Shown: positions 46,081 to 54,693 of the stretch, piece after piece | Layout: each line of letters opens with the position of its first letter | How positions within the stretch are numbered: position 1 is the first letter of the stretch | Assembly: GCF_014653785.1 (NCBI RefSeq) | Contig: NZ_BNAS01000003.1 | Coordinates: 386,117-450,116, forward strand | Source of the DNA: Promicromonospora soli | Lineage (GTDB): Bacteria; Actinomycetota; Actinomycetes; Actinomycetales; Cellulomonadaceae | Length of the DNA: 64,000 nt | Direction of reading: 5' to 3' | Notes under the pieces: generated by a model | Seen by the model: the letters and a program-made list of their open reading frames with translations, nothing else | Told to the model about the DNA's origin: nothing | Database searches by the model: none | Program-made: the position numbers and the translations under genes

Positions 46081-46998
46081 ATGACGCAGACCACCGCGCA
46101 GCGGACCGCCACGCCGCGGCACTACCTCATGTGCCCGCCCACGTACTTCGACGTCGTCTATGCCATCAACCCGTGGATGGACCCGTCCTCGCCGGTCGAC
46201 AGCGCGAAGGCGCTCGCACAGTGGGAGGCGCTCCGCGCCGCCTACGAGGCGCGCGGCCACCGGGTCGACGTCATCGAGCCCGAGCCGGGCCTGCCCGACA
46301 TGGTCTACGCGGCCAACGGCGGCATCGTCGTCGGCGGGCGGGCGCTCGCCGCCCGGTTCACTCACGCCGAGCGCGCGGCCGAAGGCCCCGCCTACGACCG
46401 CTGGTTCGAGACGTCCGGCGAGCCGGCCTACCGCCGGCTGGGCGAGGCCGTCGAGACCATGGAGGGCGAGGGCGACCTGCTGCTCGTCGGCAAGGTGCTG
46501 CTCGCCGGCACCGGCTTCCGCACCACGCCCGCCGGGCACGCGGAGGTCGCCGAGCGCCTGGAGCTGGCCGCGCAGGGGATCGAGCTGGTCCCGCTCGAGC
46601 TGGTCGACCCGCGCTACTACCACCTCGACACGGCGCTCTCGGTGCTCGACGACGGCGCCGTCTCCGGCGAGACCGTCGTCGCCTACCACCCCGAGGCGTT
46701 CAGCCCCGCCGCCCAGGAGACCCTGCGCGCGCTGTTCCCCGACGCGATCCTCGTGGGCGCGGACGACGCCGCCGTGCTCGGCCTGAACGTCGTCTCCGAC
46801 GGGCTGCACGTGTTCCTCAGCGAGCACGCCAAGGACTACGCCGACGCGCTCAAGGAGCGCGGGTTCGTGCCCGTCGGCATCGACCTGTCGGAGATCTTCA
46901 AGGGCGGCGGCTCCGTCAAGTGCTGCACGCTCGAGCTGCGCCCGGCGCCGGACGCGATCGCCGCCATCACCGTCACCCCCGAGGAGGACCAGCGATGA
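46081..46998 (+). CDS. ddaH: Dimethylargininase/arginine-hydrolase-like amidinotransferase-fold enzyme
   Basis: 305 residues. Pentein-fold hydrolase: LPDMVYAANGGIVVGG near 80, His in RYYHLDTALSVLDDG, and catalytic Cys near the end in FKGGGSVKCCTLEL. DDAH converts methylated arginine to citrulline. Closely related arginine dihydrolases convert arginine to ornithine. Coupling with ornithine cyclodeaminase by a four-base overlap makes an arginine-to-ornithine role attractive; sequence alone does not decide. Confidence 0.85.
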   Translation: MTQTTAQRTATPRHYLMCPPTYFDVVYAINPWMDPSSPVDSAKALAQWEALRAAYEARGHRVDVIEPEPGLPDMVYAANGGIVVGGRALAARFTHAERAAEGPAYDRWFETSGEPAYRRLGEAVETMEGEGDLLLVGKVLLAGTGFRTTPAGHAEVAERLELAAQGIELVPLELVDPRYYHLDTALSVLDDGAVSGETVVAYHPEAFSPAAQETLRALFPDAILVGADDAAVLGLNVVSDGLHVFLSEHAKDYADALKERGFVPVGIDLSEIFKGGGSVKCCTLELRPAPDAIAAITVTPEEDQR

Positions 46999-48023
46999 CC
47001 ACCGTCCCGTACCTCGACGTCGCCGCCACCGCCCGTTGGGTCGCCCGCCGCGGCCCCGAGGCCGCGATCGCCGCCCTCACGGACGCGCTGGAGCGCGACT
47101 TCGCCCGCTGGCCCGAGCTCGACAAGCGGCCGCGCATCGCCTCGCACTCGAAGGAGGGCGTCATCGAGCTCATGCCCACCTCCGACGCCGAGACCTACGG
47201 GTTCAAGCTCGTCAACGGGCACCCGCTCAACCCGTCGCTCGGGTTCCAGACGGTGACGGCGATCGGCATGCTGGCCTCCGTCCGTAACGGGTACCCGACG
47301 TTCCTCGCGGAGATGACGCTGCTCACCGCGCTGCGCACGGCCGCGACGTCGGCGCTGGCCGCCCGCTACCTCGCGCCGGCCGAGTCCCGGACGCTGGCCC
47401 TGATCGGCTGCGGCTCGCAGGCCGAGTTCCAGGCGCTCGGCATGCGGGCGGAGCTGGGCATCGAGACGCTGCGCATCTTCGACGTCGACCGGGACGCGAT
47501 GGACAAGCTCGCGCGGCACGCCAAGGCGCTCGGCTTCGACGTCGTGCTGGCCGACGACGCCGCTGACGCGGCCCGGGGCGCCGACGTCATCACCACGTGC
47601 ACCGCCGACAAGCAGAACGCGACGGTGCTGCACGACGCCGACGTGCCCGCCGGGGTGTTCATCAACGCGATCGGGGGCGACTGCCCGGGCAAGACCGAGC
47701 TGGACCCGGCCACCGTCGCCCGCGCGAGCGTGTTCGTGGAGCTCCCGGAACAGACCCGCATCGAGGGCGAGATCCAGCGCCAGGCTGCCGACTTCCCGGT
47801 CACCGAGCTCTGGCAGGTCGTCACGGGGCAGCTGCCGGGCCGGCAGAGCGAGGACGAGCTGGTCGTGTGGGACTCCGTCGGCTTCGCCGTGGAGGACTGG
47901 ACCGCGCTGAAGTTCGTGCTCGACGACGTCACCGCGAACGCGCCGGAGCTGCTCCAGCACCTCGACCTGATTGCGGAGCCGGAGGACCCGAAGGACCTGT
48001 TCTCCCTGGTAGCAAACGCCTGA
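46995..48023 (+). CDS. Ornithine cyclodeaminase family protein
   Basis: 342 residues. OCD/mu-crystallin fold: RIASHSKEGVIELMPTSDAETYGFKLVNGHP at the substrate site (listed here in shorter parts: EGVIELMPTSD, YGFKLVNGHP), NAD motif LALIGCGSQAEFQALGM and the catalytic-loop GGDCPGKTELDP. The enzyme deaminates ornithine to proline. The longer GGDCPGKTEL form is typical of true OCD. It is the second gene of the Lrp-controlled operon. Confidence 0.9.
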   Translation: MTTVPYLDVAATARWVARRGPEAAIAALTDALERDFARWPELDKRPRIASHSKEGVIELMPTSDAETYGFKLVNGHPLNPSLGFQTVTAIGMLASVRNGYPTFLAEMTLLTALRTAATSALAARYLAPAESRTLALIGCGSQAEFQALGMRAELGIETLRIFDVDRDAMDKLARHAKALGFDVVLADDAADAARGADVITTCTADKQNATVLHDADVPAGVFINAIGGDCPGKTELDPATVARASVFVELPEQTRIEGEIQRQAADFPVTELWQVVTGQLPGRQSEDELVVWDSVGFAVEDWTALKFVLDDVTANAPELLQHLDLIAEPEDPKDLFSLVANA

Positions 48024-48028
48024 CGCCT

Positions 48029-48093
48029 TTGTTGTGGGCGTGATCGTTGCGACTACCTGCCCGGTTTAGGCGCAACGATCGCGCCCACAACAA
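48029..48093. terminator. Long hairpin between convergent genes
   Basis: Arms of 23 bases (TTGTTGTGGGCG.. and its complement, one mismatch) enclose a 19-base loop. It fills the 78-bp gap between the cyclodeaminase and M81 peptidase genes, which face each other. A bidirectional terminator is likely. Confidence 0.75.
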
Positions 48094-48101
48094 GGTGTTT
48101 G

Positions 48102-49604
48102 TCAGAGGAGCTGGGCGCGGAGGGGTGGTTCTGCCTCGAAGTCGTGGAAGGGGTGGACCGGGGCCGCCAGGCGGTGGTGGCCCAGCCGGAGCAGGTCCTG
48201 GTCCACGCCACCCGGGGTGAGCATGAGCATCCAGTCGGCCGCCATGTCGTAGAGGTCGGGTTCGAGGTAGCCGATCTTGACGACCACGACGTCGGTGCCG
48301 CGCGGGTCCAGCCCGATAGAGGTGAAGTCGGACTCCAGGTGGTACGGCTTGCGCCGCTCCGTGAGGATCACGCGCAGCCCGTCCACGCGGACCACGGCGA
48401 CGATCCCGGCGTCGGGGTCGCCCTCGCTCACGTGCTCCACGACGCCGCGCAGCCGGACGGGCCCGTGCGGGCCGTCGTCGACCCGGGCGCCGGCCTCGAC
48501 GTCCACAGCGGCCCCCGCGCCGTGCGCCGCGAAGGCGTCGGCCACGGCGCGCGCGGCGGAGGCGTCGGGCAGGGAGGCGTAGATGGCCGTGCGGCCGCCC
48601 TCCTCCGGCAGGGTCCGGAACGCGGGCTCAGCCAGGAGCTGCGCCAGCGTCCAGGTGACGTCGCCCGCGCCGCCGGCGGTCGGGTTGTCGCCCGAGTCGG
48701 ACAGGAAGTACGGTCGCTCGGCGCTCGCCAGGGCCTTTGCCACGCACTCCTCGTAGGGAGCGGCGGGCGCGACGAACTCGAAGTCGTCGCGCGCCTCCCA
48801 GTACTGCCGGGCAAGCTGCTCGGCCTCGCGCACGATGACCTCGGCGGAGTCGCCCGTGACGACGACGGCGGCCCGGCAGCTCGGCTCGTCTGCCCACGCG
48901 TACCCGACCCAGAGCGCGGCGTCGACCACGCCGGGCAGCTCGGCCACGCGGGCGACGTCGGCGTAGATGCTCTTCGCGGGCTCAATCCGCGTGCTGGTCT
49001 TCTCGCCCGGGAGCAGCACGGGCACCTGGAGCCACGCCTTCTTGGGCGCGCCGCCCTCTCGTAGTCGCGAGAGCAGGTTCGCGGCGGCGCGCTCCCGCGT
49101 CTCCCACACGTCCTCGTGCGGGGCCATGCGGTAGCAGGTGATCAGGTCGCTGGCCTCGGCCAGCTCCCGGGGCACGTTGCCGTGCAGGTCCATGGTGGTG
49201 CTGATGAGGGTTCCCGGCCCGATCGCGGCGCGCACGGCAGCCGCGAGGTCCGCCTCGGCGTCGTCCCGGCCGACGACGGTCATGGCGCCGTGGATGTCGA
49301 GGAGCACACCGTCGTACGCCCCGTGCTCGGCCTGCTGGGCGCGGAGCGTCGCGACTATCTCGTCGCGCACCGACTCGTAGACCTCGGCGGGGACCGCCCC
49401 GCCGGGCAGCGACCGGGCGTGCAGCACGCCGGTCCAGGCGGCGGCGTCGCGCAGGGGAGCGCCGTCGGCCAGGAACGGGTAGTGCCGGACCAGCTCGTCG
49501 CCGCGGCGGAGCGTGAAGGCCTCCCAGCCGGAGCGGTGCGGCGAGAACGTGCTGGACTCGATCGACATGCCGGCGATCGCCACCCGCGGGCGGGAGGTTG
49601 TCAT
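48102..49604 (-). CDS. M81 family metallopeptidase (MlrC-like)
   Basis: 500 residues. M81/MlrC features: IAGMSIESSTFSP at the start, LLDIHGAMT, TTMDLHGNVP and YRMAPHEDVWETRERA with the metal-binding His/Asp/Glu residues, and SDSGDNPTAGGAGD in the C-terminal domain. The family includes microcystinase and peptidases of unknown substrate. The ATG overlaps the stop of the upstream ROK regulator gene. It probably digests the peptide-like ligand imported by the divergent ABC system (inference). Confidence 0.92.
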   Translation of the reverse strand: MTTSRPRVAIAGMSIESSTFSPHRSGWEAFTLRRGDELVRHYPFLADGAPLRDAAAWTGVLHARSLPGGAVPAEVYESVRDEIVATLRAQQAEHGAYDGVLLDIHGAMTVVGRDDAEADLAAAVRAAIGPGTLISTTMDLHGNVPRELAEASDLITCYRMAPHEDVWETRERAAANLLSRLREGGAPKKAWLQVPVLLPGEKTSTRIEPAKSIYADVARVAELPGVVDAALWVGYAWADEPSCRAAVVVTGDSAEVIVREAEQLARQYWEARDDFEFVAPAAPYEECVAKALASAERPYFLSDSGDNPTAGGAGDVTWTLAQLLAEPAFRTLPEEGGRTAIYASLPDASAARAVADAFAAHGAGAAVDVEAGARVDDGPHGPVRLRGVVEHVSEGDPDAGIVAVVRVDGLRVILTERRKPYHLESDFTSIGLDPRGTDVVVVKIGYLEPDLYDMAADWMLMLTPGGVDQDLLRLGHHRLAAPVHPFHDFEAEPPLRAQLL

Positions 49605-50776
49605 CGTGGTCCTTCCAGCTCCAGGGCGTGCGGGACCAGCGCGTCCTCGAGCAGGCGGCCCACGCCCACCAGGTTCGCGTCGGCGCCAAGGGCGGACGGC
49701 GCGATCACCAGGTCGCGGGTCATGAGCGGGTGGGCGCCCTCGTAGATCTGGCTGCGGATCGCCGAGACGAACGGCTCGAGCGTGGACAGGGCTCCGCCCA
49801 GGTACACGGCGCCGGGGTTGAAGAAGTTGACGACGGCGCACAGCACCTCGCCCAGGTGCCGGCCCGCGGTCCGGGTCAGGGTGGTCGCCACCGGTTCGGC
49901 GTCGCGCACGAGGGCGAGGACGTCGGCGGTCGCGGCGACGTCGTACCCCTGCTCCCGGAGCAGCCGCACCAGGGCCGCGCCCGAGGCCACGGTCTCCAGG
50001 CAGCCGCGGTTCCCGCAGGAGCAGGGGGTGTCGCCGGCGGCGGCGATGCGCGTGTGCGTGATGTCGCCGGCGGCGCCACCCGCGCCGCGGTGCAGCCGGT
50101 CGTCGACCAGGATCCCGGCCCCGATCGCGCTGCCCGCCTTGACCGACACGGAGTGCCGCGTCCGGCGGGCGTGCCCGAAGTGCTCGCCCACGGCCATCGC
50201 GTTGGCGTCGTTCTCGACGACGGCGGGTACGTCCAGGGCGTCCTCCAGCCAGGAGCCGACGTCGAACCCCGACCAGCCGGGCATGCGCGACGGCGTGTCG
50301 AGGGCGCGGCGGGCGACGTCGACGGGGCCGGGCAGGGAGATGCCGACCCCGAGCAGCCGGCCGCCCTCGGGCGTACCGGCAAGCTCCCGCAGCGCGGCCG
50401 TGACCTGCATCAGCACCGGCTCGGGGCCGTCGGCCACCGAGAGCGCGACCTCCGTCGTCGTGGCGAGCTCGCCGCCGTGCCGCAGGATCCCGAGCCGGGC
50501 GTGGGTGCCGCCGATGTCGACGACGCCGAGGTACCCGGTGCTGCCGGGCACCCGCAGCGCTCGGGGGCGGCGTCCGCCGCTGGACGCGCCCTCGCCCGTC
50601 TCCTCCAGGGCGCCGGAGGCGAGCATCGCCTGCACCCGCTGCGAGACGGTGGACGGCGCGATGCCGAGCGACTCGGCGATCTCCTTGCGGGAGCGTGCGC
50701 GTCCGCTCGACACGAGCACGAGGATCTCCCGCTCGAGCCGCGGGGCGGCGACGCGGGGACGCGCGAGCTGGGCCAC
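49601..50776 (-). CDS. ROK family transcriptional regulator
   Basis: 391 residues, GTG start. Winged helix at 15-65 (RSRKEIAESLGIAPSTVSQRVQAML), then a ROK domain with VVDIGGTHARLGIL, the zinc motif CSCGNRGCLET and the ATP-site-like VSVKAGSAIGAGILVD. Proteins of this NagC/XylR group repress sugar or peptide-sugar genes. It lies between M81 and the divergent importer operon, making both likely targets. Confidence 0.92.
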   Translation of the reverse strand: MAQLARPRVAAPRLEREILVLVSSGRARSRKEIAESLGIAPSTVSQRVQAMLASGALEETGEGASSGGRRPRALRVPGSTGYLGVVDIGGTHARLGILRHGGELATTTEVALSVADGPEPVLMQVTAALRELAGTPEGGRLLGVGISLPGPVDVARRALDTPSRMPGWSGFDVGSWLEDALDVPAVVENDANAMAVGEHFGHARRTRHSVSVKAGSAIGAGILVDDRLHRGAGGAAGDITHTRIAAAGDTPCSCGNRGCLETVASGAALVRLLREQGYDVAATADVLALVRDAEPVATTLTRTAGRHLGEVLCAVVNFFNPGAVYLGGALSTLEPFVSAIRSQIYEGAHPLMTRDLVIAPSALGADANLVGVGRLLEDALVPHALELEGPR

Positions 50777-51018
50777 GGGCCTCCTTCGAACTTTTCATCG
50801 ACATGGAACAAGTGCTGGCACGAGTCTGCACCACGGCCGACCCAGATCCGAACAAGTACCGCTTTTTGCGCTCCCGAATTAACAGTCTTGTTACGGATTC
50901 CGCATAGATGTCCGGAACTTAGTGCGTCTACGGTTCTGGAGCATTCGGCCGCCGAACAAAGCGCCCAGGCCCCAGAGGCTCCGGTGGTGACGGCCACGCG
51001 AACCCAAGGAGACCTCAG
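50777..51018. promoter_or_regulatory. Divergent promoter region of ROK regulator and ABC operon
   Basis: 242 bp, AT-richer than its surroundings. GAACAAGT occurs twice in direct orientation (50811-50818 and 50850-50857), and AACAGTCTTGTT (50881-50892) is a small palindrome using the same AACA/TGTT element. These are candidates for ROK-regulator binding. AAGGAG precedes the binding-protein ATG. No small gene is seen. Confidence 0.4.
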
Positions 51019-52827
51019 ATGCGCACCACGCATGCCGGACGGGCCGCAAGGCTGGCCGTCGGCGCGGCCGCCGCCGTCGCCCTCCTCGCCGGATGCTCGA
51101 CGTCCTCCGGTGAGGACGGGGCGGCCCGCCGCACCGACGTGAACTACGCCCTGCCCGCCAACGCGACCCCCAACTGGATCGTGCCGCTGGGCATCGCGGG
51201 CAAGCTCGCGACCCACAACTCCGCGATCATGCGCACCCTCTGGGAGCCGCTCGTCGCCTACGACGGCTCCGAGGGCGAGGTGGGACGCGTCGCGCAGGCC
51301 GATCTCGCCGACGAGATCACCTTCTCCGACGACGGCCGGTCCGTGACCATCACCCTCGACGACCGCACCTGGAGCGACGGCGAGCCCGTCACCTCCGCCG
51401 ACGTGAAGTTCTGGTTCGACCTCGTCTCTGCCAACACGGACATCTGGGCCAGCTACTCCGAGGGCCGAATGCCCGACAACGTCACCGAGGTCGCCACCCC
51501 CGACGACACGACCGTCGAGCTCACCTTCGACAAGGTCTACAACCCGGAGTGGCTGCAGGCCTCCCAGCTCAACCTCATCGTTCCGCTGCCGGCCCACGCC
51601 TGGGCCAAGACGGCCGACGAGGAAGAGCCGGACCCGGCGCTCGCGGAGACCGAGCAGGGCGCGAAGGCGATCTTCGACTACCTCGTGACCGAGAGCGAGG
51701 ACCTGGGCACCTACGCCTCCAACCCGCTGTGGCAGACGATCAACGGCCCGTACTCGCTCACCGGGTTCACGGACGCCGGAAAGGTCGAGCTGACCAAGAA
51801 CGACAAGTACGACGGCGACGACGTCGCCTCGATCGACACGGTCAACCTGCTGCCGTACACGTCCACGGACGCCGAGGTGAACGCCGTGCGGTCCGGCGCC
51901 GTCGACTACGGGTACATCCCGACGACGGGGCTCGACGCGCCGGAGCAGTACGAGCAGCTGGACTACACGGTCGAGCCGTGGGCGGGCTGGTCGATCACCT
52001 ACATGCCGTACAACTTCAACCACCCCGAGATGGGCCCGGTCTACCGCCAGCTCTACGTGCGGCAGGCGCTGCAGCACCTCGTCGACCAGGAGCAGATCTC
52101 CGACGTCATCTGGAAGGGTGCCGCCCTGCCGGGCTACGGCCCCGTGCCGCAGAACCCCGAGAGCGACTTCCTCTCCGACGAGCAGAAGGAGAACCCGTAC
52201 CCGTTCGACCCGGAGGCAGCGGCGAAGCTGCTGGCCGACCACGGCTGGACCGCCGGCTCCGACGGCGTGCTCGAGTGCACGTCTCCCGGTGACGGGGACG
52301 AGGAGTGCGGCGAGGGCATCGAGCAGGGGCAGAAGCTCGCGATCACGATCCTGTCGCAGAGCGGGTCGGCCGAGACCGACAACATGTTCGCCGAGATCAA
52401 GTCCACCTTCGACCAGGCGGGCGTCGCCGTCGCCGTCGAGAGCGCACCGCTCAACACCGTGCTCTCGTCCATCCCCCGGTGCACGGCGGACCAGCCGGAG
52501 TGCGACTGGGAGCTGCCGTTCTTCGGCACGGCGGGCAGCTGGTACTTCGGCGGCTACCCGAGCGGCGAGCGGGTGTTCGGCACCGAAGCGGCGTCGAACT
52601 TCGGCTCCTACTCCGACGAGGAGCTCGACACCCTCATGCGCGACTCGACCGAGAGCACCGACCCGTCGGTGATGCGGGCGTACTCGAAGTACGGCGCGGA
52701 GAACCTCCCGGTGATGTGGCTGCCGAACCCCGTCTACCAGGTGTCGGTGATCAAGGACGGGCTTGAGGGCACCACGCAGGACCCGCTCGCCAGCTTCCAC
52801 CCGCAGCGCTGGAGCTGGGCCGGCTGA
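51019..52827 (+). CDS. ABC transporter substrate-binding lipoprotein, peptide/nickel (Dpp/Opp) type
   Basis: 602 residues. Lipobox LLAGC gives an N-terminal lipidated Cys at about residue 26. The solute-binding family 5 fold is shown by IMRTLWEPLVAYDG, TITLDDRTWSDGEPVTSADVKF, NGPYSLTGFTDAGKVELTKN and VRQALQHLVDQ. It delivers an oligopeptide or related solute to the membrane permeases encoded next. The ATG has AAGGAG upstream. Confidence 0.93.
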   Translation: MRTTHAGRAARLAVGAAAAVALLAGCSTSSGEDGAARRTDVNYALPANATPNWIVPLGIAGKLATHNSAIMRTLWEPLVAYDGSEGEVGRVAQADLADEITFSDDGRSVTITLDDRTWSDGEPVTSADVKFWFDLVSANTDIWASYSEGRMPDNVTEVATPDDTTVELTFDKVYNPEWLQASQLNLIVPLPAHAWAKTADEEEPDPALAETEQGAKAIFDYLVTESEDLGTYASNPLWQTINGPYSLTGFTDAGKVELTKNDKYDGDDVASIDTVNLLPYTSTDAEVNAVRSGAVDYGYIPTTGLDAPEQYEQLDYTVEPWAGWSITYMPYNFNHPEMGPVYRQLYVRQALQHLVDQEQISDVIWKGAALPGYGPVPQNPESDFLSDEQKENPYPFDPEAAAKLLADHGWTAGSDGVLECTSPGDGDEECGEGIEQGQKLAITILSQSGSAETDNMFAEIKSTFDQAGVAVAVESAPLNTVLSSIPRCTADQPECDWELPFFGTAGSWYFGGYPSGERVFGTEAASNFGSYSDEELDTLMRDSTESTDPSVMRAYSKYGAENLPVMWLPNPVYQVSVIKDGLEGTTQDPLASFHPQRWSWAG

Positions 52828-52828
52828 T

Positions 52829-53860
52829 ATGACGACAGCCATCCCCGCATCTCCCGCAGGATCCGGAGTCGCCGCGCCAGGGCTTGCCACATCCCAGCGC
52901 GGCGGCTTCGGCCGCTTTCTGGTCCGGCGCGTGCTCCAGGCGCTCGCCGTGATCCTCGTGGTCAGCGTCATTGTGTTCGCGCTGCTGCACGCACTGCCGG
53001 GCGGCCCCGCCCGCGGCGTCCTCGGCCAGCAGGCCACACCGGAGCAGGTAGCGGCGTTCGAGGCCGCGAACGGCCTCGACCAGCCAGTCGTGCTGCAATA
53101 CCTCTCGTTCTTGGGGCGTTCCCTCACGGGCGACCTGGGGGAGTCGTATCTGCTGAACCAGTCGGTCGCCGACGCGATAGGCCTGCGGCTGCCCAAGACG
53201 CTGCTGCTGACCGGCCTCTCGCTGGTCGCCGCGGTGATCATCGCGGTGCCGGTCGGCGTCTACCAGGCAGTACGCCGCAACCGCGCCGTCGACTACTGGC
53301 TCTCGACCCTCGCGATCGTGGCCTACTCGACCCCCACGTTCTTTCTCGGGATGTTGCTCATCCTCCTGCTCAGCCAGGGCGCGGGGCTGTTCCCCGCGGC
53401 TGCGCCGCAGGGCAACGGGGTCCTGGAGGTGCTGTCCCAGCCGGCCGGGCTGGTGCTGCCCGTGCTCACGGGCGCCGTGCCCATCGTGGCGACGTTCAGC
53501 CGCTACATGCGGTCCTCGACCCTGGACAACCTCGGCGAGGACTACGTCCGCACCGCCCGCGCCAAGGGCACCGCCTACCGGGACGTGGTGGTCAGGCACG
53601 TGCTGCGCAACTCGCTGACGCCGGTCGTGGCGATGCTCGGCTACTACCTGCCCGTCATGTTCGGCGGCGCGCTGGTCGTGGAGCAGCTGTTCAACTACCC
53701 GGGCATGGGCCTGCTGTTCTGGAGCGCCGCGCAGAGCAGCGACTTCCCGGTGCTGCTGGGCTGCGTGCTGGTCATCTCGGTCGCCACCGTCATGGGCTCC
53801 CTGCTGGCCGACGTCGTCCAGGCGCTCCTGGACCCGCGCACCCGGGGAGGTCTGCGATGA
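52829..53860 (+). CDS. ABC transporter permease, DppB type
   Basis: 343 residues. Typical first permease: FLVRRVLQALAVILVVSVIVFALLHALPG at the N-terminus, six helices and the EAA loop DYVRTARAKGTAYRDVVVRHVLRNSLTP. It pairs with the following DppC-type subunit. The first 25 residues are a Gly/Ala/Pro-rich cytoplasmic extension. Confidence 0.94.
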   Translation: MTTAIPASPAGSGVAAPGLATSQRGGFGRFLVRRVLQALAVILVVSVIVFALLHALPGGPARGVLGQQATPEQVAAFEAANGLDQPVVLQYLSFLGRSLTGDLGESYLLNQSVADAIGLRLPKTLLLTGLSLVAAVIIAVPVGVYQAVRRNRAVDYWLSTLAIVAYSTPTFFLGMLLILLLSQGAGLFPAAAPQGNGVLEVLSQPAGLVLPVLTGAVPIVATFSRYMRSSTLDNLGEDYVRTARAKGTAYRDVVVRHVLRNSLTPVVAMLGYYLPVMFGGALVVEQLFNYPGMGLLFWSAAQSSDFPVLLGCVLVISVATVMGSLLADVVQALLDPRTRGGLR

Positions 53861-54693
53861 CCGCGCTTCGCCGGTTCGCTACCAACAAGCTGGCCGTGGT
53901 CGGCGCGGTGGCCCTCGCGATTCTTGTGCTGTTCGCCCTGCTGGGCCCGCTGGTTTACCCGACGGAGCAGGTGGCGACCGACCTCGGCGCCGCCAACCTG
54001 CCGCCCGGCGTCGACGGGCATCCCCTGGGCACTGACGCGCTCGGCTATGACAACCTTGGCCGGCTCATGGTCGCCGGCCGGGTGTCCTTGCTGGTCGGCG
54101 TCCTGGCGGGGGCGCTGGCGACGGTGGTCGGCACGCTCTGGGGTGCTGTCGCCGGGTACGTGGGCGGGGTCGTGGACGCCGTCATGATGCGAGTGGTCGA
54201 CGCCGGCATCGCGATCCCCGCGATCTTCCTGCTGCTGGTGCTCTCCACGATCGTGCGCCCGACGGTCGGCATGATGATCGTCGTGCTCGGCATGGTGTCG
54301 TGGCTAGTGCCCGCCCGGCTGATCCGGGCGGAGGCCCTGTCGGTCCGGACCCGCGACTACGTGGTGGCCGCCCGCGCCATGGGCGCCACCCACCGCCGCA
54401 CGGTCCTGTCGCACGTCATCCCGAACACCGTCGGCACCGTGGTCGTCAACGCGACCTTCCAGGTCGCGGACGCCATCCTGCTCGTCGCGTACATCAGCTT
54501 CCTCGGGATGGGCATCCAGCCGCCCACGACCGACTGGGGCGCGATGCTCAACGACGGCATCAACTACATCTACCAGGGCGCGTGGTGGCTCATCCTGCCG
54601 CCTGGCCTCGCGATCGTCGTGGTCGTGTGCGCCCTGAACTTCGTGGGGGACGGGCTGCGGGACGTCGTCGACGTGAAGGGGAGGACGGCATGA
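53857..54693 (+). CDS. ABC transporter permease, DppC type
   Basis: 278 residues. N-terminal OppC-type helix followed by PLGTDALGYDNLGRLMVAGRVSL, the domain-marker motif of DppC, and the EAA loop DYVVAARAMGATHRRTVLSHVIPN. Four-base overlaps at both ends (ATGA) show coupling with the neighbours. Confidence 0.94.
   Translation: MTALRRFATNKLAVVGAVALAILVLFALLGPLVYPTEQVATDLGAANLPPGVDGHPLGTDALGYDNLGRLMVAGRVSLLVGVLAGALATVVGTLWGAVAGYVGGVVDAVMMRVVDAGIAIPAIFLLLVLSTIVRPTVGMMIVVLGMVSWLVPARLIRAEALSVRTRDYVVAARAMGATHRRTVLSHVIPNTVGTVVVNATFQVADAILLVAYISFLGMGIQPPTTDWGAMLNDGINYIYQGAWWLILPPGLAIVVVVCALNFVGDGLRDVVDVKGRTA

Noticed and set aside
50410-53241. Long minus-strand reading frame across the binding-protein gene
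   Set aside because: It overlaps the clear lipoprotein and permease genes and the ROK regulator, has no recognisable domain, and shows antisense composition.
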